The notes below the pieces were generated by a model. The model did not search any database, had not been told where the DNA came from, and saw nothing but the letters and a program-made list of their open reading frames with translations. From Haemonchus contortus (lineage: Eukaryota > Nematoda > Chromadorea > Rhabditida > Trichostrongylidae): a stretch of 64,000 nt of DNA. Positions 46,783-59,059 of the stretch are shown here, one piece after another. The stretch is taken from positions 10,791,492 to 10,855,491 of the forward strand of contig LS997566.1 of assembly GCA_000469685.2 (NCBI GenBank), read 5' to 3'. Within the stretch, counting starts at the first letter, position 1. Every line of letters begins with the position of its first letter. The position numbers and the translations under genes were made by a program.

Positions 46783-49714
46783 AGAGACAACTAAGAAACC
46801 TTTTCCTGTACATACGTAATTAAGTCTGGTTATCTGTAGTATTAAGTAATATCGGAAGGCTTTAGAACATGTTCATAAGTTTAGCACATGGAAGTGGCAG
46901 GGATCGACTATTAGCTAGATTAAGCAATAACTTGTAAATAGCAATAGCTGTGAAAATCTGTTTTTTCTAAATAATGGATGTTGTACTGTTGTGGTGATTT
47001 GTGTATACTTGAACTCTAGACTTTGTACTTTATTTTCACTGTCTAAAGTATTTCCATTGATGAATAATAAATCCTTCCCAAAGAGCTTCGTAGGATACTG
47101 ATGTTTACAAGCAGTAAACAAATAGGCAAACGTGGCGCTGGAAAGCTTTGAACTTTGAAAAGTTCGTCATATGTTCGTCCACACGTATGGAACCTATTTG
47201 TAACAGATTTGACACCAAGAGAAGTGTGTCGGGATGTCGGCCTCTTCATCAACTCCTGAAGGGCCCTGGAAGGTGAGGAAGAGACGGAAGATGTGCACGT
47301 TGTAATGTTTACCATGTATGTTTACCTTATTCCTTCTTTTTACGATGACCTCTAGACAAGATGACAAAGTCAACCATCGCATCGAAAGAGTGGGTGCATT
47401 TTGATAAAATTTCAATCCGATTTGATCAGTCACTAGCATATAACCCAGCTCACGATCCTTCGAGGGAGAACTTTGATCTTCGGTAACCTAACATTAGTTT
47501 GAAGTCACATTTCATGATAAAGTTGGGTATTTAGTTTTAGACAAATAAAGGAACTAGTAGTTCAGAAATTTGGATTATTCCTTTAAAGAAGTAGTAAAGC
47601 TAGGGTTTGGACTTAATTGCAAGAATCAAGATGGCTGAGAAGTAATAGAGGATGGATATCTACGTTCAACATGCGAGGAGTTTTGGAACGGACAATGTCC
47701 CGGTTGGTGCTCGTGAGGATTATTTTTAAATGTGATTTTAGCTTGTTGCACATAATGCACTACTTACTCGCGTTACTCACGGGGAAAGAAGTGCCGCAAG
47801 CCATCCTCCCTTACAAAAGTCTCAATAATTTCTCATTGAATGTTTGGAAGCTGTCTTGGATAGCGACTTTCCAAGATACTGACGGTGTGGAAGCACATCT
47901 GAACTCGTCCCTTTCGGGAGTCATTGAGTTATTGAAAATCTTCGCGAACGCGAAATCCCAGAAATCAAAAAATGCGAAACATATCATTCCTTCTTCAATG
48001 GATATGGGATTCATAAGGGGACCAATCAGTAACCGCTCCGGTCCAAAGGTCACGACGAAGTCGCATGACGTACCCGAATATTGTCCTTTCAACGTGTTGA
48101 GTGAACCTGACCACATGCTGGTCCTGCTTATGTGAAGCCCAAGCCTACGAGAAGTAAGCCAAGGGGAGGAAAAAGCACAATTGAAAGTTTTCGTATCTGT
48201 GGGAAGGCGCAGTTCCTCATCTAGCTCTTAATTATGTAATGAATTAGATGCTACCTTTTAATCATGTGATTGGATGGTCCGCCTTCAGGGCATGAGTCTA
48301 CATTCCTAAGCACTCGGCTATTTCTGGCCCCCCAGGTATTTCAGGTTGACAGTCAAGTTAATTTAGAACCTTCGTCACAAAAAACACTGAGCTAACAACA
48401 GCTACGAATTCACCCGGGGAAGTGTCGAGCAGAACCACCGCATGAGTTCTATGGACAGCATGCGACGGTTATCGAGAAGCGGGCTAACCCTGCCAAAGAA
48501 TTCAGCTCGAATCGGGACGTGACTCTCGCATCGCTTACGGAATGTCGCTGGTCCGACGAAGCGCAGGAACACTCAAAGTTAATGCCTCCAAGAACCATTC
48601 TGGAAAGGAGCAAAGGTTAGAGAAAATGGGGTATCAACCTCTATCACACCGAAACGTTACTAAACGAAATAATGCAGCCATAGCAGTAACGGAATCTCCC
48701 AAGGACTCTGTCTCTGCCGTGAATATTATCGGTAATGGAGTCATGACTAAAAAGCTCTCCTGATCACGAAGAGGACGAGCTCTATCTGAACCTTCACGAA
48801 GCCACGGGTTCAGTATCGAGCGGGTACCACCTTACCATAGCGGTTGATCTCGACCGCGTTGGAACTAAAAGGAGTGGTCTAGGAAGGGTTGATGGGGTAG
48901 TGCGATAGGAGTCAGAAACGAAGAATAAGGAAGGCTTTTTGACCTTGGTTCGCCCACGGTCTATTAGTTGTAGTGCCATCTCCTACGGCAGGGAGACTCA
49001 GAAGGAAACCTACGGCAGCGAAGGTAAAGTAACGGAATCGACCAGTACTTGTAAGACTATCCTCTTCCAAATTGTAAAGGGCATCTAAGCGCTGCTGGGG
49101 AAGAATTGGCTCCGCAGCACATATCTCTTCTAGGAGTTACCGTATAGAACTCCCTAAGTGAGCCAGAGTCAGAACTGAGGGAGAATCCTATGGTAGATGC
49201 TGCACCAAGCTTGGAGAGGAAAATCCCAAACGAATGATAGTGGAAACTATTCTCGCAGATCCCCAAGGATCCATCCAGCTTAAAAGGGGGGAGCACTGAA
49301 TAGTCGTGCTAAAGTATGCAAGAGAAACACTGGGGGAGAATCCAGTTCGCGGCATGGCAAGAGACAGAGCACGATGAATTAGTGGGAGGACTGTAATTCT
49401 CCCTATATTCCCACAGGAATCGGCAGTAGTTCTGCGGCGGCTACCTGTCCTTCCACTGGGAATTCCATCTTCTCTTTCACAGCGAGCGATTGCGCGCGAT
49501 CGGATGCGGAGACGCAGTTTTGTGAGAAACGTTCTCACTCACAGAAATAGTTCTTAGAATTAAACAACTCCGAAAAACCTCCAGATGTTTGTCCACTCAT
49601 TTGAAAATTCGCATACGACAGTACGACTGAAGTAGCATTAGGCCGAAGCTTTTTGAGCTCCGTATGTGTCGAGATCTCTAGTCGCCGTATATCTGCTTTG
49701 TTTATTTACATGTT

Positions 49715-49835
49715 CACGTGCTCACCAGATCCTTGAACGACTCTTTTCCATAATAGACAACAGTGTTCGACGGTCACGGGGCCACCTCGGTTTTTGAAAC
49801 TGCGTAAACGTAAACAAACGGCGCCCGTTATAAAG
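49715..49835 (+). promoter_or_regulatory. Promoter of LEA-like gene C
   Basis: CACGTG 49715-49720, GTAAACA 49810-49816 and TATAAAG 49829-49835. Confidence 0.65.
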
Positions 49836-50070
49836 ACCAGCCGGCTGCGATGATGGCCAGAAGAGGCGGTCTCCTGCTTCTTGTAGCCTGAGTCGCTTGT
49901 TTTCCACAGCCTTGTATGTTTATCGTTAGAAAGGCCTCCTAATGCAAATATACGTCTATTTCCATTAAAATTAGTTTATAGTTGTTCTCGTCCTTGTTAT
50001 TTTGTTTATGTTTATTCAATATTTCCTTTGGATATCGTGATTACCTTCAGATAACAAGCAATCTGCAAAA

Positions 50071-50665
50071 ATGAGTTATAACGAGACTACTGCGATGCGG
50101 CCAGCTGAGGAGCTACGATTAGTCGGCGGTCCAAGAAACAGGTTTGGACGCTACGAGGAACCCGACTCCAACCAGGGCCAGGACTTTGGAAGTGCTGCCA
50201 AGGAAAAGTTACACGATGCCGGTCAGGCCATCAAGCACACTGCAGAGAACATTGGTGATAAGGTAGGTCGTCCAGATTGCTTTTTTCTTGAACTTTCCTA
50301 CTGTCTTTTACCGGCTGGAGTACGCACACTAACGCGTCCATCACAACGAAAGTAGACAGTCTTACGGATTTCTGGTTCTAGCCCCGCCTATTTCGGCGCA
50401 CACCCCGCCCATAATAACCATTTGGCGTTTTCATTTTTAACGTTTTCCTTCTTCAAAATTCAACCATTTTTTTCGGGCCCTGGACAGCACTTTGATTTCA
50501 GCTTACCCCTGGCCCACCTGAAGTGTCTATTATCGAACTTTGTGACAGCTAGACGGACTCGAGTATGATACTTATATAACAAGGATATCATTTCAGGCTG
50601 GAGAACTAAAGGACAAGGCCATGAACAAGATCCAAGAAGGAGCAGATGCTATCAAGAGCCACTGA
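50071..50665 (+). CDS. Small LEA-like protein, tandem copy C
   Basis: Exons 50071-50262 (64 codons) and 50597-50665 (23 codons with TGA), 86 residues. Core SAAKEKLHDAGQAIKHTAEN is identical to copy A, and exon 2 (AGELKDKAMNKIQEGADAIK) is the same as in A. Differences are confined to the N-terminal lead (MRPAEELRLVGGPRNRFGRY). Donor GTAGGT. Likely functional. Confidence 0.78.
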
Positions 50666-51114
50666 AGAGACAACTAAGACACGTTTTCCTGTACATATGT
50701 AATAAGTCTGGTAATATGTAGTACATACATACCATCAGAAGAATGAAGAGATGTTCATTTAATTGTAGCATGTGATAGTGGCAGGGAGTGACTATTACTT
50801 ATATTAAGTAAGAATTTGTACATAGCAGTAGTTGCGAAAATTTTCACTTTGATTTTCTCTAAATAATGGAAGTTGTACTGTTGTGGTAAATTACGTCTTT
50901 TTGTGTATACTGGAATTGTAAACTTTGTACATTTTCGCTATCTGTAGTATTTCCATCGATGAAAATCTTAATAAATCTCCATGTCCTATGGAGCATCACA
51001 TCATACCGATGGAAACAAGCAGCAAACATGGCTTCGATCCTTGGAAAGCCCTCATGTGTTTGGCTACGCATGTCCGCGCCCATGGAACCTAGCACCTAGC
51101 CTAGTGTATATATT

Positions 51115-51400
51115 AGGTTGATGCATAATTATTGCGGATTTTTTCACCAAATTTTATTTAAAAAGAAGATGAAAATACTTAACAAATACATTTTCAAATA
51201 ATTACTCCGAAACGTATTCACCGTCCACTTCAAGCACAGCTTCCCATTTTCTAGACAGCCGGATTCCACCTGCGAAGAAGTTTCTGTCCTTGAAGGCGAT
51301 CCTCACCTTGACATCGGCCACCAAGTCATCCATTTCGTCGTAAGGCCTGTTTGCTAGCCAGTCTTTCAACGAACGGACGATGTGATAACTTATAGGGTTT
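51115..51400 (-). mobile_element. Truncated mariner-type element (3' end)
   Basis: The + strand starts TTAGGTTGATGCATAATTAT, a mariner terminus. The adjoining minus-strand frame encodes a transposase C-terminus (RLSRKWEAVLEVDGEYVSE, stop). The other end is missing. Confidence 0.7.
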
Positions 51401-53386
51401 CTTTAGGTCAATATGAAGATTTAGGAGCAAATCCTAGTCCTCAGTTGGCTTTGGCTGACAATTCCATTGCCAAAAAGGTCGTTGAGATCGCGCAATTAGT
51501 GTGCCACCTTCCATCATTTCTCGAAGTAATGGAGCATATTATGGCGAGTAAGAAGATGACTTTCTAGACATATTTCTATTGAGGAAAGCGAGTAGATTAT
51601 TTCTATACAAGCCCGACTTCGGTATTGGAACTGTATGGAGAGAAAAGAAGCCGCGAAAAAATCCGCAATAAACATGCATCAACCTATTATTTCGAACAGA
51701 ACTGATAGCAAGATAACCATGTGTCGGAGGCGTCGGCATTCCAATCAAGTTCTAAAACAACTTGGACTTAATGAGAGGAAGCTATGCATCATATGCTTCC
51801 TTCTATACACAGCATATACTATGCTTTGTAGACAAGATGACATGTGTGATGTTATTAGTAAACCATCACATCGTAAAGTGCATTCAAAGGAGTCCACAAT
51901 GCAGGCAGTGCTACCTACACAGTACACTTGTTTATCTATTTTTTAAGTACAGCATTTAAACAGCTTGATAAAACTTCTATTGAATAAGATTCTAAAAAAA
52001 TACAACATCACTCACGTTTCTCCGAGAGAAAACTTTAAACTCCAGTAAGCCTAACAATAGTTTAATCTTAGCAGTGAGTACTACTCTACGAAATTTTTTC
52101 TTAAAAATCCTAAATTCTATTGGAAAAAGTAAGTAGGTTCTACCAAGGTTTGTTGTAGATCTCCAGAGGGAACTGGAGTTATTTAAAATTTTAACTCGAT
52201 ATTTTCTGGATCTCTTAATGTCATGGCAATTTGTGAAATCCTAAAAATTCCCTTTTTTTCGAAATCGCTTCGTTCTGGTTCCTTTTTTAGTCACAAGTTT
52301 TATATTGTAAACTTTTTTACACTTCCAGTGAACAAAGCTCACAGTTTAGAGTGTTCCTCACAAAAGGAGTATGCCCAGGTCGATGGAAACGCAACAGATA
52401 CTGCGGTGCTTTGTCAGAGTTATGGTCCTCAAATTTCTAGACTTGTAAAAAGAGTATCATTTCCTAAGTGGGATACTCAATCGTATGCCGACATCAGTAA
52501 AGCGAATATATCGAGTCATGTCGTGGTTTGCGCATTTTTTCTTCGAGATCCCGTGCAAAAGCCAAAAACCCAATATTATGACATCACCAGATGTCCACGG
52601 TCAGGCATGTTCCACAGATGAAGTGTGGCAAAGGACATCTGGTATCTATTGTTCTCAAACTACAGCTTCGAAAAAGACAAGCGAAGTCGCAGACGTTTCG
52701 ACCAAAAAAAAACCTCAGCTGTTCCGTATGGGATAAAACATATTTAACTATCACCATTCTTTGTTAAAACGGAAGTAGAGTCAAGGCCACGAAAAGACAT
52801 CTTGCTAAACGGCCCCTGACAAGATCAACTCTCATTATCCACCCGAGTTGTTCATTGCTGGGGGTTTTATTCATTTTAATTGATTAGTTCGCCCTTGTGA
52901 GTTGGTAAATACGTAGGACCAGGCACCGACTGCTTTTCCGAAGCACCGTCATAAGTGGAATTGACCGATTACCCCGACTGCGTAAAATACGAGTCGTGAC
53001 TGAATTAAAGAAAAGCCATAAATGACTTTTCTTTAATTTTACCCTCTTGAGATGCTTTTTGCTTCCTTATCTTTTTTTGCTTTTCTTGCATATAGCTTCG
53101 GTCAACAATTTCGCCTCTTCTGAGGGCATAATGCGTACCAGTTACATAGCCTTCGCTCTGGTTCGAAGGACTCCTTTCAATTCAAACCAACCCACTCTGA
53201 TTCACTCTTCGCCAAACTTTATTTATAAAACTTCCATAGGAAGCATGACGCATGATATCTACTTTTCATACACTACATATATGCAAGCAGTATGTACAAT
53301 GAACAAATGTACATTATAGTTAAGTGTAATATCTACATTACATACAGTATATACAATGAGCATATGTACATTATAGTTAGAAAGCC
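51401..53386. other. Region without a supported gene
   Basis: A 132-codon + ORF at 52223-52621 is unrecognised and has no splice or promoter support. TATTTACAAAACTTCCATAGGAAG-type sequence near 53220 recurs near 56220 and belongs to the duplication containing the next two genes. Confidence 0.4.
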
Positions 53387-53945
53387 CTAATGGTGTTCCC
53401 GGTCACGTTCATTCAACTTGGTTCCTGCCCGTGGGGGATCAACGCCATGCCCAACTCTACGTTCGACTTGCTCCTTCAATTTTTTGGCCTGCAAAACCAT
53501 GAGCTGGTTATTTCTCAAATTCAGAGTATTGGAAATCACTTACCATCTCTTTGTCTTTTTCTGGGATCACTCTGCGGAGATCTTGGGTATCATTCGTGTT
53601 TTCTACAATCGACTTCGCCGCATCTTTGTTCTTTTTAGCGGCTTCCGAGTTGTTATCTCGAAGGTCAGGTTCACGCTTGTGAACATCTTGCATGTAGCCA
53701 TTCCGGATGCCTCGGGCGTAGCACATCGGAACACTAGTCGGGTAGACTTTTTGTAGAAGAATTCTCATGTTGTTATTCATTTTTGCAGTGTTGCAGAGCG
53801 TATTTGTTCTGCAACGAATGGCCATCAAACGTGAGTTGAAGGCCAATAATAACTGGTAATCGACGGAACACAGACAGATTATGAGAAAAACATCAAGCAT
53901 AACGACAGAGAAAGGCTGATCGCCTGAAAAGAAACGTGAGGCCAT
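53387..53945 (-). CDS. Small Lys/Asp-rich protein, copy 1 of a pair
   Basis: Exon 1 is 53945-53544 and exon 2 is 53488-53387 (TAG), donor ATG/GTAAGTG. If translation starts at 53945 the product is 167 residues with a hydrophobic stretch near the N-terminus (FSVVMLDVFLIICLCSVDYQ), a signal anchor or signal peptide. A second ATG at 53780 would give about 112 residues without it. The rest is hydrophilic (NNSEAAKKNKDAAKSIVENT) and ends with exon 2 AKKLKEQVERRVGHG. Family unknown; the short AKKLKEQ exon resembles the AEELKDKA exon of the LEA-like genes. The upstream frame is intact in both paralogues, favouring the long form. Confidence 0.6.
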
Positions 53946-54030
53946 TTTTCTTCATGGAATAAGTGGGAGAAGTCTGAGGCGGCCAACTGAACCTCTGTGT
54001 GTGGCTTGCAGATCGATCTGCAGTCGCCAA

Positions 54031-54096
54031 CTATTTATATGCGCTGGGATGTTTACGGCATACCACGTGACAACCAGCTTGTTTACGTGCCACGTG
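54031..54096 (-). promoter_or_regulatory. Promoter of copy 1: TATA, two FOXO cores, two E-boxes
   Basis: Minus-strand ATATAAATAG at 54031-54040; TGTTTAC (+ strand) at 54050-54056 and 54080-54086; CACGTG at 54064-54069 and 54091-54096. Confidence 0.65.
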
Positions 54097-54189
54097 AAAA
54101 CCACAGTTCTGAGTGAGGTGGTAATCGACGAAATCGTTCCCAGCCTTCGGTGAGGGATCTCTGGGCAACTGTGCCCCGGGCGCATCAAA

Positions 54190-56331
54190 CAGGATCGGAT
54201 AAGGGCATGGAGAGCGACACAGCTTTATGGGAACGGACAGTACCGAGGTGATTTCAAGTTAGAAGGTTTTCGCGGTTAAAATAAAAGGAAAAGATTGTAG
54301 CTGACCAATCAGACTCTTATACTTTACTTCAGCTTTACTCGTTCTTTAATAATTACCAGTAAGTGGAGATAAAGCAAACATCTATACGGTCCAAGCAGAC
54401 TAATTGCTCCAACCCCCTTCTAAAGAGATTTCTGGTCCAATCCCTTTCAGGCGAGATTTCTGATTCCTATTCTGAATTCCCTGAGCATCCGTGTTTTCAA
54501 TAAACAGTAAATAGACATGCAGGAAAAAAAACGGATGCTCAGGGAATTCAGAGATCTCGTCATGCATGGTTCAGTGGTAAACATTCTTCATAGAGCTGTT
54601 GATATTTCAGCAGGCAACAGAGGGGTAAGCCGTTCAAAAACACCGAGAAGTGGTCCCTTCGCTTCCCTGAGAAGCCTGCGAAGAAACTTACGGTAAATTT
54701 TACAAGGAAGGGCCATGATATCTTTTAAGCACTAAGGAGCTGTTGTTGTGGATACTTCCGGCACGAGCCATCTTTTTGTTGCTGTCAACTATATACTTTC
54801 TCACCTGTTTATTTTCGTGTAACTGTAAGTATAAACGATATCTAAAATCCCGATGCAGCGCCAACTTTTTTTCGAACTTCGATCCTTGAAGTATCGTAGA
54901 ATCACTAGGAACCCAACACACTTGCTTTGATGCTGGCAGTAGGTAGCAGATTGCAACGTAAAGATCACTGGACCTACTGCTCTGTTCTGCGGTTTCCAAC
55001 GGAAAACACCAACGATCACGCTCGGACCATCTATGGTCAATTAGCAAGGATTGGGGCACAGCATTATGGATATGGACAGTACGGAGGTGATTACTTCTTA
55101 AGAAGTTATTCAGGAAATCAATCAAATACAGCACAAGCAAAGGATGTAGTGCTGTCTCATTTCCAACAGTTGCTTAAAGGCACAGTTCACAATAAAAATA
55201 GTTTCTGAGTTTGTCCTAGTGTGAGTTTGAGGCTCCCCCTTTTACCATACCTGCCATACCTGCCATTATAAGGTCTAAAAACGTCTTGTATAGTACGCAG
55301 TAAGGGGCCAGAGATCGTATCGTGTGAATGCCACACCCATAGTGGACGAGTTTCAACGGCATTGTAGAGGCTGCACTACCTTGAGGGACTCCCATGAAGG
55401 AAGTTCTAACAACTTGCCATTACCTTTGGCAGTGAAAGGCAAATTCGTACAATTCCAGTTTAATGTATAGTTCTTTGCGTAATTGGAGCAAATGAAAACT
55501 CGTGCAAACACCCTTGCACGCCATTCCCGTCATGTTGATCTCGTACAATTCTATTTCCACTACTTCAAAAGCCTTCTGTCGCGATTATCTAGCTTTCTTC
55601 GCCACCGACGTATCGGTCCTCATCAAAACTTCCACTTTTCAACTTAGGGTACCTTAAAATTAGCTTGAATTTTGCCTCTGATAGAAACACACTTCGTCTA
55701 ACGTATACTATCCACTGCATACATTGACTGCATTAGCCCACCATGATGTTTGCAGACGTTGGACCCAAGTAAGCCGTTCTGCCACGGGATAGCGCGGATC
55801 TCTGCATTCCTCACTAAAACGAAATCAAAGCCGAGGCCACGGAACGACCTTTCTGCTGAAGCATGCCTGACAAGATCACCTCCAGCTATCCATCCAAGTT
55901 GTTCATTTTCTAGGTTTTATTCATTAGATCACCCTTACGGCTTGAAAACTATGTGAAAACAGGCCTCGACCGCTTTTCCGAAGCACTGTTATGAAAGAAA
56001 TCGGTCGATCACCATTACTGAGTAGGATACGAGTCGGGCCAATGGATTAACTCGAATTTTGCATACTTGACGTTTTTTCCTCATTATTCATCTTTTGTTA
56101 TTTCTTTCATATGACTGTAGTCAACTCTTTCGCCCTTCTAACAACATGATGTATGCAGGTCACATATCTTCTCCTTGTGCATCTCAACCAACCCCATTCT
56201 GATCCATTGTTTACCAATCTTTATTTACAAAACTTCCATAGGAAGCATGACACATAATATCTATTTTGCATACAGAATATACAATTGTGATAGCTACCAC
56301 AATGAGTCAATGTACATAATAATTAGCAGCT
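54190..56331. other. Inter-paralogue region, duplicated non-coding sequence
   Basis: ORFs at 54700-55208 share sequence with 57180-57400 and 58000-58250 (for example CACTGGACCTACTGCTCTG), so this is a low-copy repeat rather than three genes. No splice model was found. Confidence 0.4.
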
Positions 56332-56895
56332 CTAGTCCCTCGGATCACGTTCATTCAACGCAGCTCCTGGGTTTGGAGGATAAGCGCCTTGCCCAACTCT
56401 ACGTTCAACTTGTTCCTTCAGTTTTTTGGCCTGCAAAAAACCCAAAGCTAATTATTTCTCAAGGACAGAGTATCGGAAATCACTCACCATCTCTTTGTCT
56501 ATTCCTGGGATCTCTCTGGGGAGATCTTCGGTATCATTCATTTTTTCTTCAATCGACTTTGTCTTATCCAAGCTCTTGTTAGCGGCTTCTGAGTAATTAT
56601 CTCGAACGTCACGTTCACGTTTGTGCGGTTGAGCACCTTGCAGATTGCCACTCCGGATACCTCGGACGTAGCACATAGGGACACTAGTCGGACAGACTTT
56701 TTGTAGAAGAATTCTCATGTTGTTATTCATTTTTGCAGTGTTGCAGAGCGTATTTGTTCTGCAACGAATGGCCATCAAACGTGACTTGAAGGCCAGTAAT
56801 AACTGGTAATCGACGGAACATAGACAGATTAGGAGAAAAATATCAAGCACAACGACAGAAAAAGGCTGATCGCCTGGAAAGAAACGTGAGGCCAT
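56332..56895 (-). CDS. Small Lys/Asp-rich protein, copy 2 of a pair
   Basis: Exon 1 is 56895-56488 and exon 2 is 56430-56332 (TAG), 168 residues from the long start or about 113 from the ATG at 56730. Clear paralogue of 53387-53945. The hydrophobic stretch (FSVVVLDIFLLICLCSVDYQ), the MNNNMRILLQKV block and exon 2 AKKLKEQVERRVGQG are conserved, while the middle differs (SLDKTKSIEEKMNDTEDLPR). Same promoter plan. Function unknown. Confidence 0.6.
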
Positions 56896-56980
56896 TCTTT
56901 CTCCATGGAATAAGTCAGAGAGGAAAATCAGGTCCTCCAAATTACCCTCTCTGGCTTGCAGATCGATCTGTAGTCGCCAG

Positions 56981-57048
56981 CTATTTATATGCGCGCTGGG
57001 ATGTTTACGGCATACCACGAGACAACCAGCTTGTTTACGAACCACGTG
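56981..57048 (-). promoter_or_regulatory. Promoter of copy 2: TATA, two FOXO cores, one E-box
   Basis: ATATAAATAG (minus) at 56981-56990; TGTTTAC at 57002-57008 and 57032-57038; CACGTG at 57043-57048. The E-box nearest the TATA in copy 1 is here CACGAG. Confidence 0.65.
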
Positions 57049-57120
57049 AAAACCACAGTTCTGAGTGACATGGAAATCGGCGAAATCGTTCCCAGCCATC
57101 GGTGAGGGATCCATGAACAT

Positions 57121-59057
57121 CTATGTCACGTGCGGATTAAACATGAATGGATACTAGCATTGATTGATGATTGTAATTATAAGCGACAGGCAAAATCCTG
57201 CTTCATGCAACGCCGACTCCTTTAGAGCCCTGAACCCTGAATTATCGTAGGAACATTAGGAAACTACAGCATTTGCTTTGATGTTGGGAGAAGTCAGCAG
57301 ATTGCAACGCAATGATCACTGGACCTACTGCTCTGTTCTGCGGTTCCCAACGGAAAACACCAACGACCACTCTCGGACCACCTATGGTCAATCAGCAAGG
57401 ATTGGGGCACTGCTTTATGGATATACGGAGGTGGTTACTTGTTAAGAAATTATGGCCCGTTCGGATGGAAAGAAAAGATTGCAACGGCCTTCCATTATCT
57501 TTCCAAATAGGGACATCAAACTCTATTCTAGCTCTACTTGATCCTTAAGATTTCCAGTAATTAGCGATAAAGCAGTTATCTGTTTGGTCCAAGCAGAGAC
57601 GATGTTCTAGCCCCTTTTAGGCGAAATTTCTGTTCCAACGCTTTCAGGCGAGATTTCTGATCCCTATCCCGAAATCCCTGAGCATCCATTTTTCTCTAAA
57701 CAGCAAACAGACATGCAGAACCGAAGATCTCGCTTCTCGTGGTTCAGCAGTAAGCATTCTTGTTCAGCAGCGTAAAGCTGTTGATGTTTCAGCAGGCATC
57801 AGAGGGGTAAGCCGTTCAAACATCACCGAGCATATCAAACTCCGAAAATCGCCTCTTGAGAATGTGACAAAGAAGCCTTCGATCGATTGTTAATATATTT
57901 GGGGCACTAAGGCGCTGCTGTAAGGAACATTTTCGCCGTAACCCATCCTTTTGAGTCTTGCCGTGGATGTCCCACTCTTGCCTGCGGATGTTCCTGTAAC
58001 TGTAAGTTAAGCGATAGGTAGAATCCAGCTTCATGCAGAGCTCACTCTTTTTTGAACTGTGATCCTTGAATTAAGGTAGAATCATTGAACCCCAAACAGC
58101 ATTTGCTTTGATGTTGGCAGAAGTCAGCAGATTGTAAAGCAAAGATCTCTAGACCCACTGCTCTGTTCTTCGGTTCCCACCCGAAAACATCAACGACCAC
58201 GCTCGGACCATCTGTGGTCAATGGCTTCGGAGCAATGCTGTTTGATTTGCTTACTGGGGAGCGCACGGGGTCTGAACTGCTGCAAAATCTTAGATCAGGA
58301 ACTAAAACAGAGATAAATAGGGCCAGGGCTATTCTCGCAGCCAATTCCAACCCACTTCAAGCCCGAAGGCATTCATGAAACACAACTAGATCAGAGGGAG
58401 CAGAAGGTTCTTCAACTTGTGATTCCCCGATAGGACCAGACGGAATCATTCCCTAGAATGCTTCTTCAGAGTCATAGTTACCCATTAAGCACAAGCTACT
58501 TCCACCAAACCTATTTCTATCGGAATGGCATCAGTGCAAGTATCAAAAGAGACAGAGACACAAAAGGGTTCATTCCCGGGAGGAACCAAGCATTGGAAGT
58601 AGGCTTGGTCCATTAAAGTAAGCATTTGAAAGTAGCAGCCGTAGTAAGGCCATCAGTAATTCTCGATGATGAAACTATTGGCTAGAATTGGGGACCTATA
58701 TCGAGTAATGCAACTGCAGTGACACCTGAACCGTAATATTTCAAAGTGAACGAAAACATCGGCTGGATTGGAGTTGGTTATGAGAATAACCAGTACTGTC
58801 TTCAAAGTTGTGTTTCGCTGCTATCAAAATTGCTTTCCGACTAAAATCTATTAATGTTGTCGAATACTAAACCTGGATGCTAGCCATGAGCAAGGGGATT
58901 CCCTTCACGTGGATGTTTGAACATTGGTCGCTTACGCGAGCACGTGGCACATGGGGATACCCCCGTGCGCTTTTAAGAGACCAAAGATGAAGGACATCAG
59001 CAGAATAGCTTTGCGTTCGAACAAAGATCTCCCTGCGACTTGTTTACCAATTCATAG
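57121..59057. other. Region of duplicated non-coding sequence
   Basis: Repeats of the 54.9-55.1 kb sequence at about 57250-57400 and 58090-58230. The minus ORF at 58042-58350 starts with a signal-peptide-like stretch (IALALFISVLVPDL) but runs into the repeat and has no splice support, so it is not called as a gene. Confidence 0.4.
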
Positions 59058-59059
59058 TA

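Larger units (their letters stand above)
43251..47130 (+). repeat. Tandem segmental duplication, unit B (with Tc1 insertion)
   Basis: Repeats unit A/C promoter, gene and 3' sequence. The total is lengthened by the 1578-bp Tc1-like element. Confidence 0.7.
47131..51060 (+). repeat. Tandem segmental duplication, unit C
   Basis: Carries the upstream block seen in unit A (47.7-49.6 kb), the promoter, the LEA-like gene and the 3' sequence also found after A and B. Confidence 0.7.

Noticed and set aside
56452..57120. Start of the 222-codon ORF at 57120
   Set aside because: The upstream part covers the TATA box and FOXO sites; the paralogue supports a start at 56895 or 56730.
58042..58350. Secreted protein gene (signal-peptide-like start)
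   Set aside because: The frame passes into a three-copy non-coding repeat and is not conserved in the other copies; no splice or promoter support.
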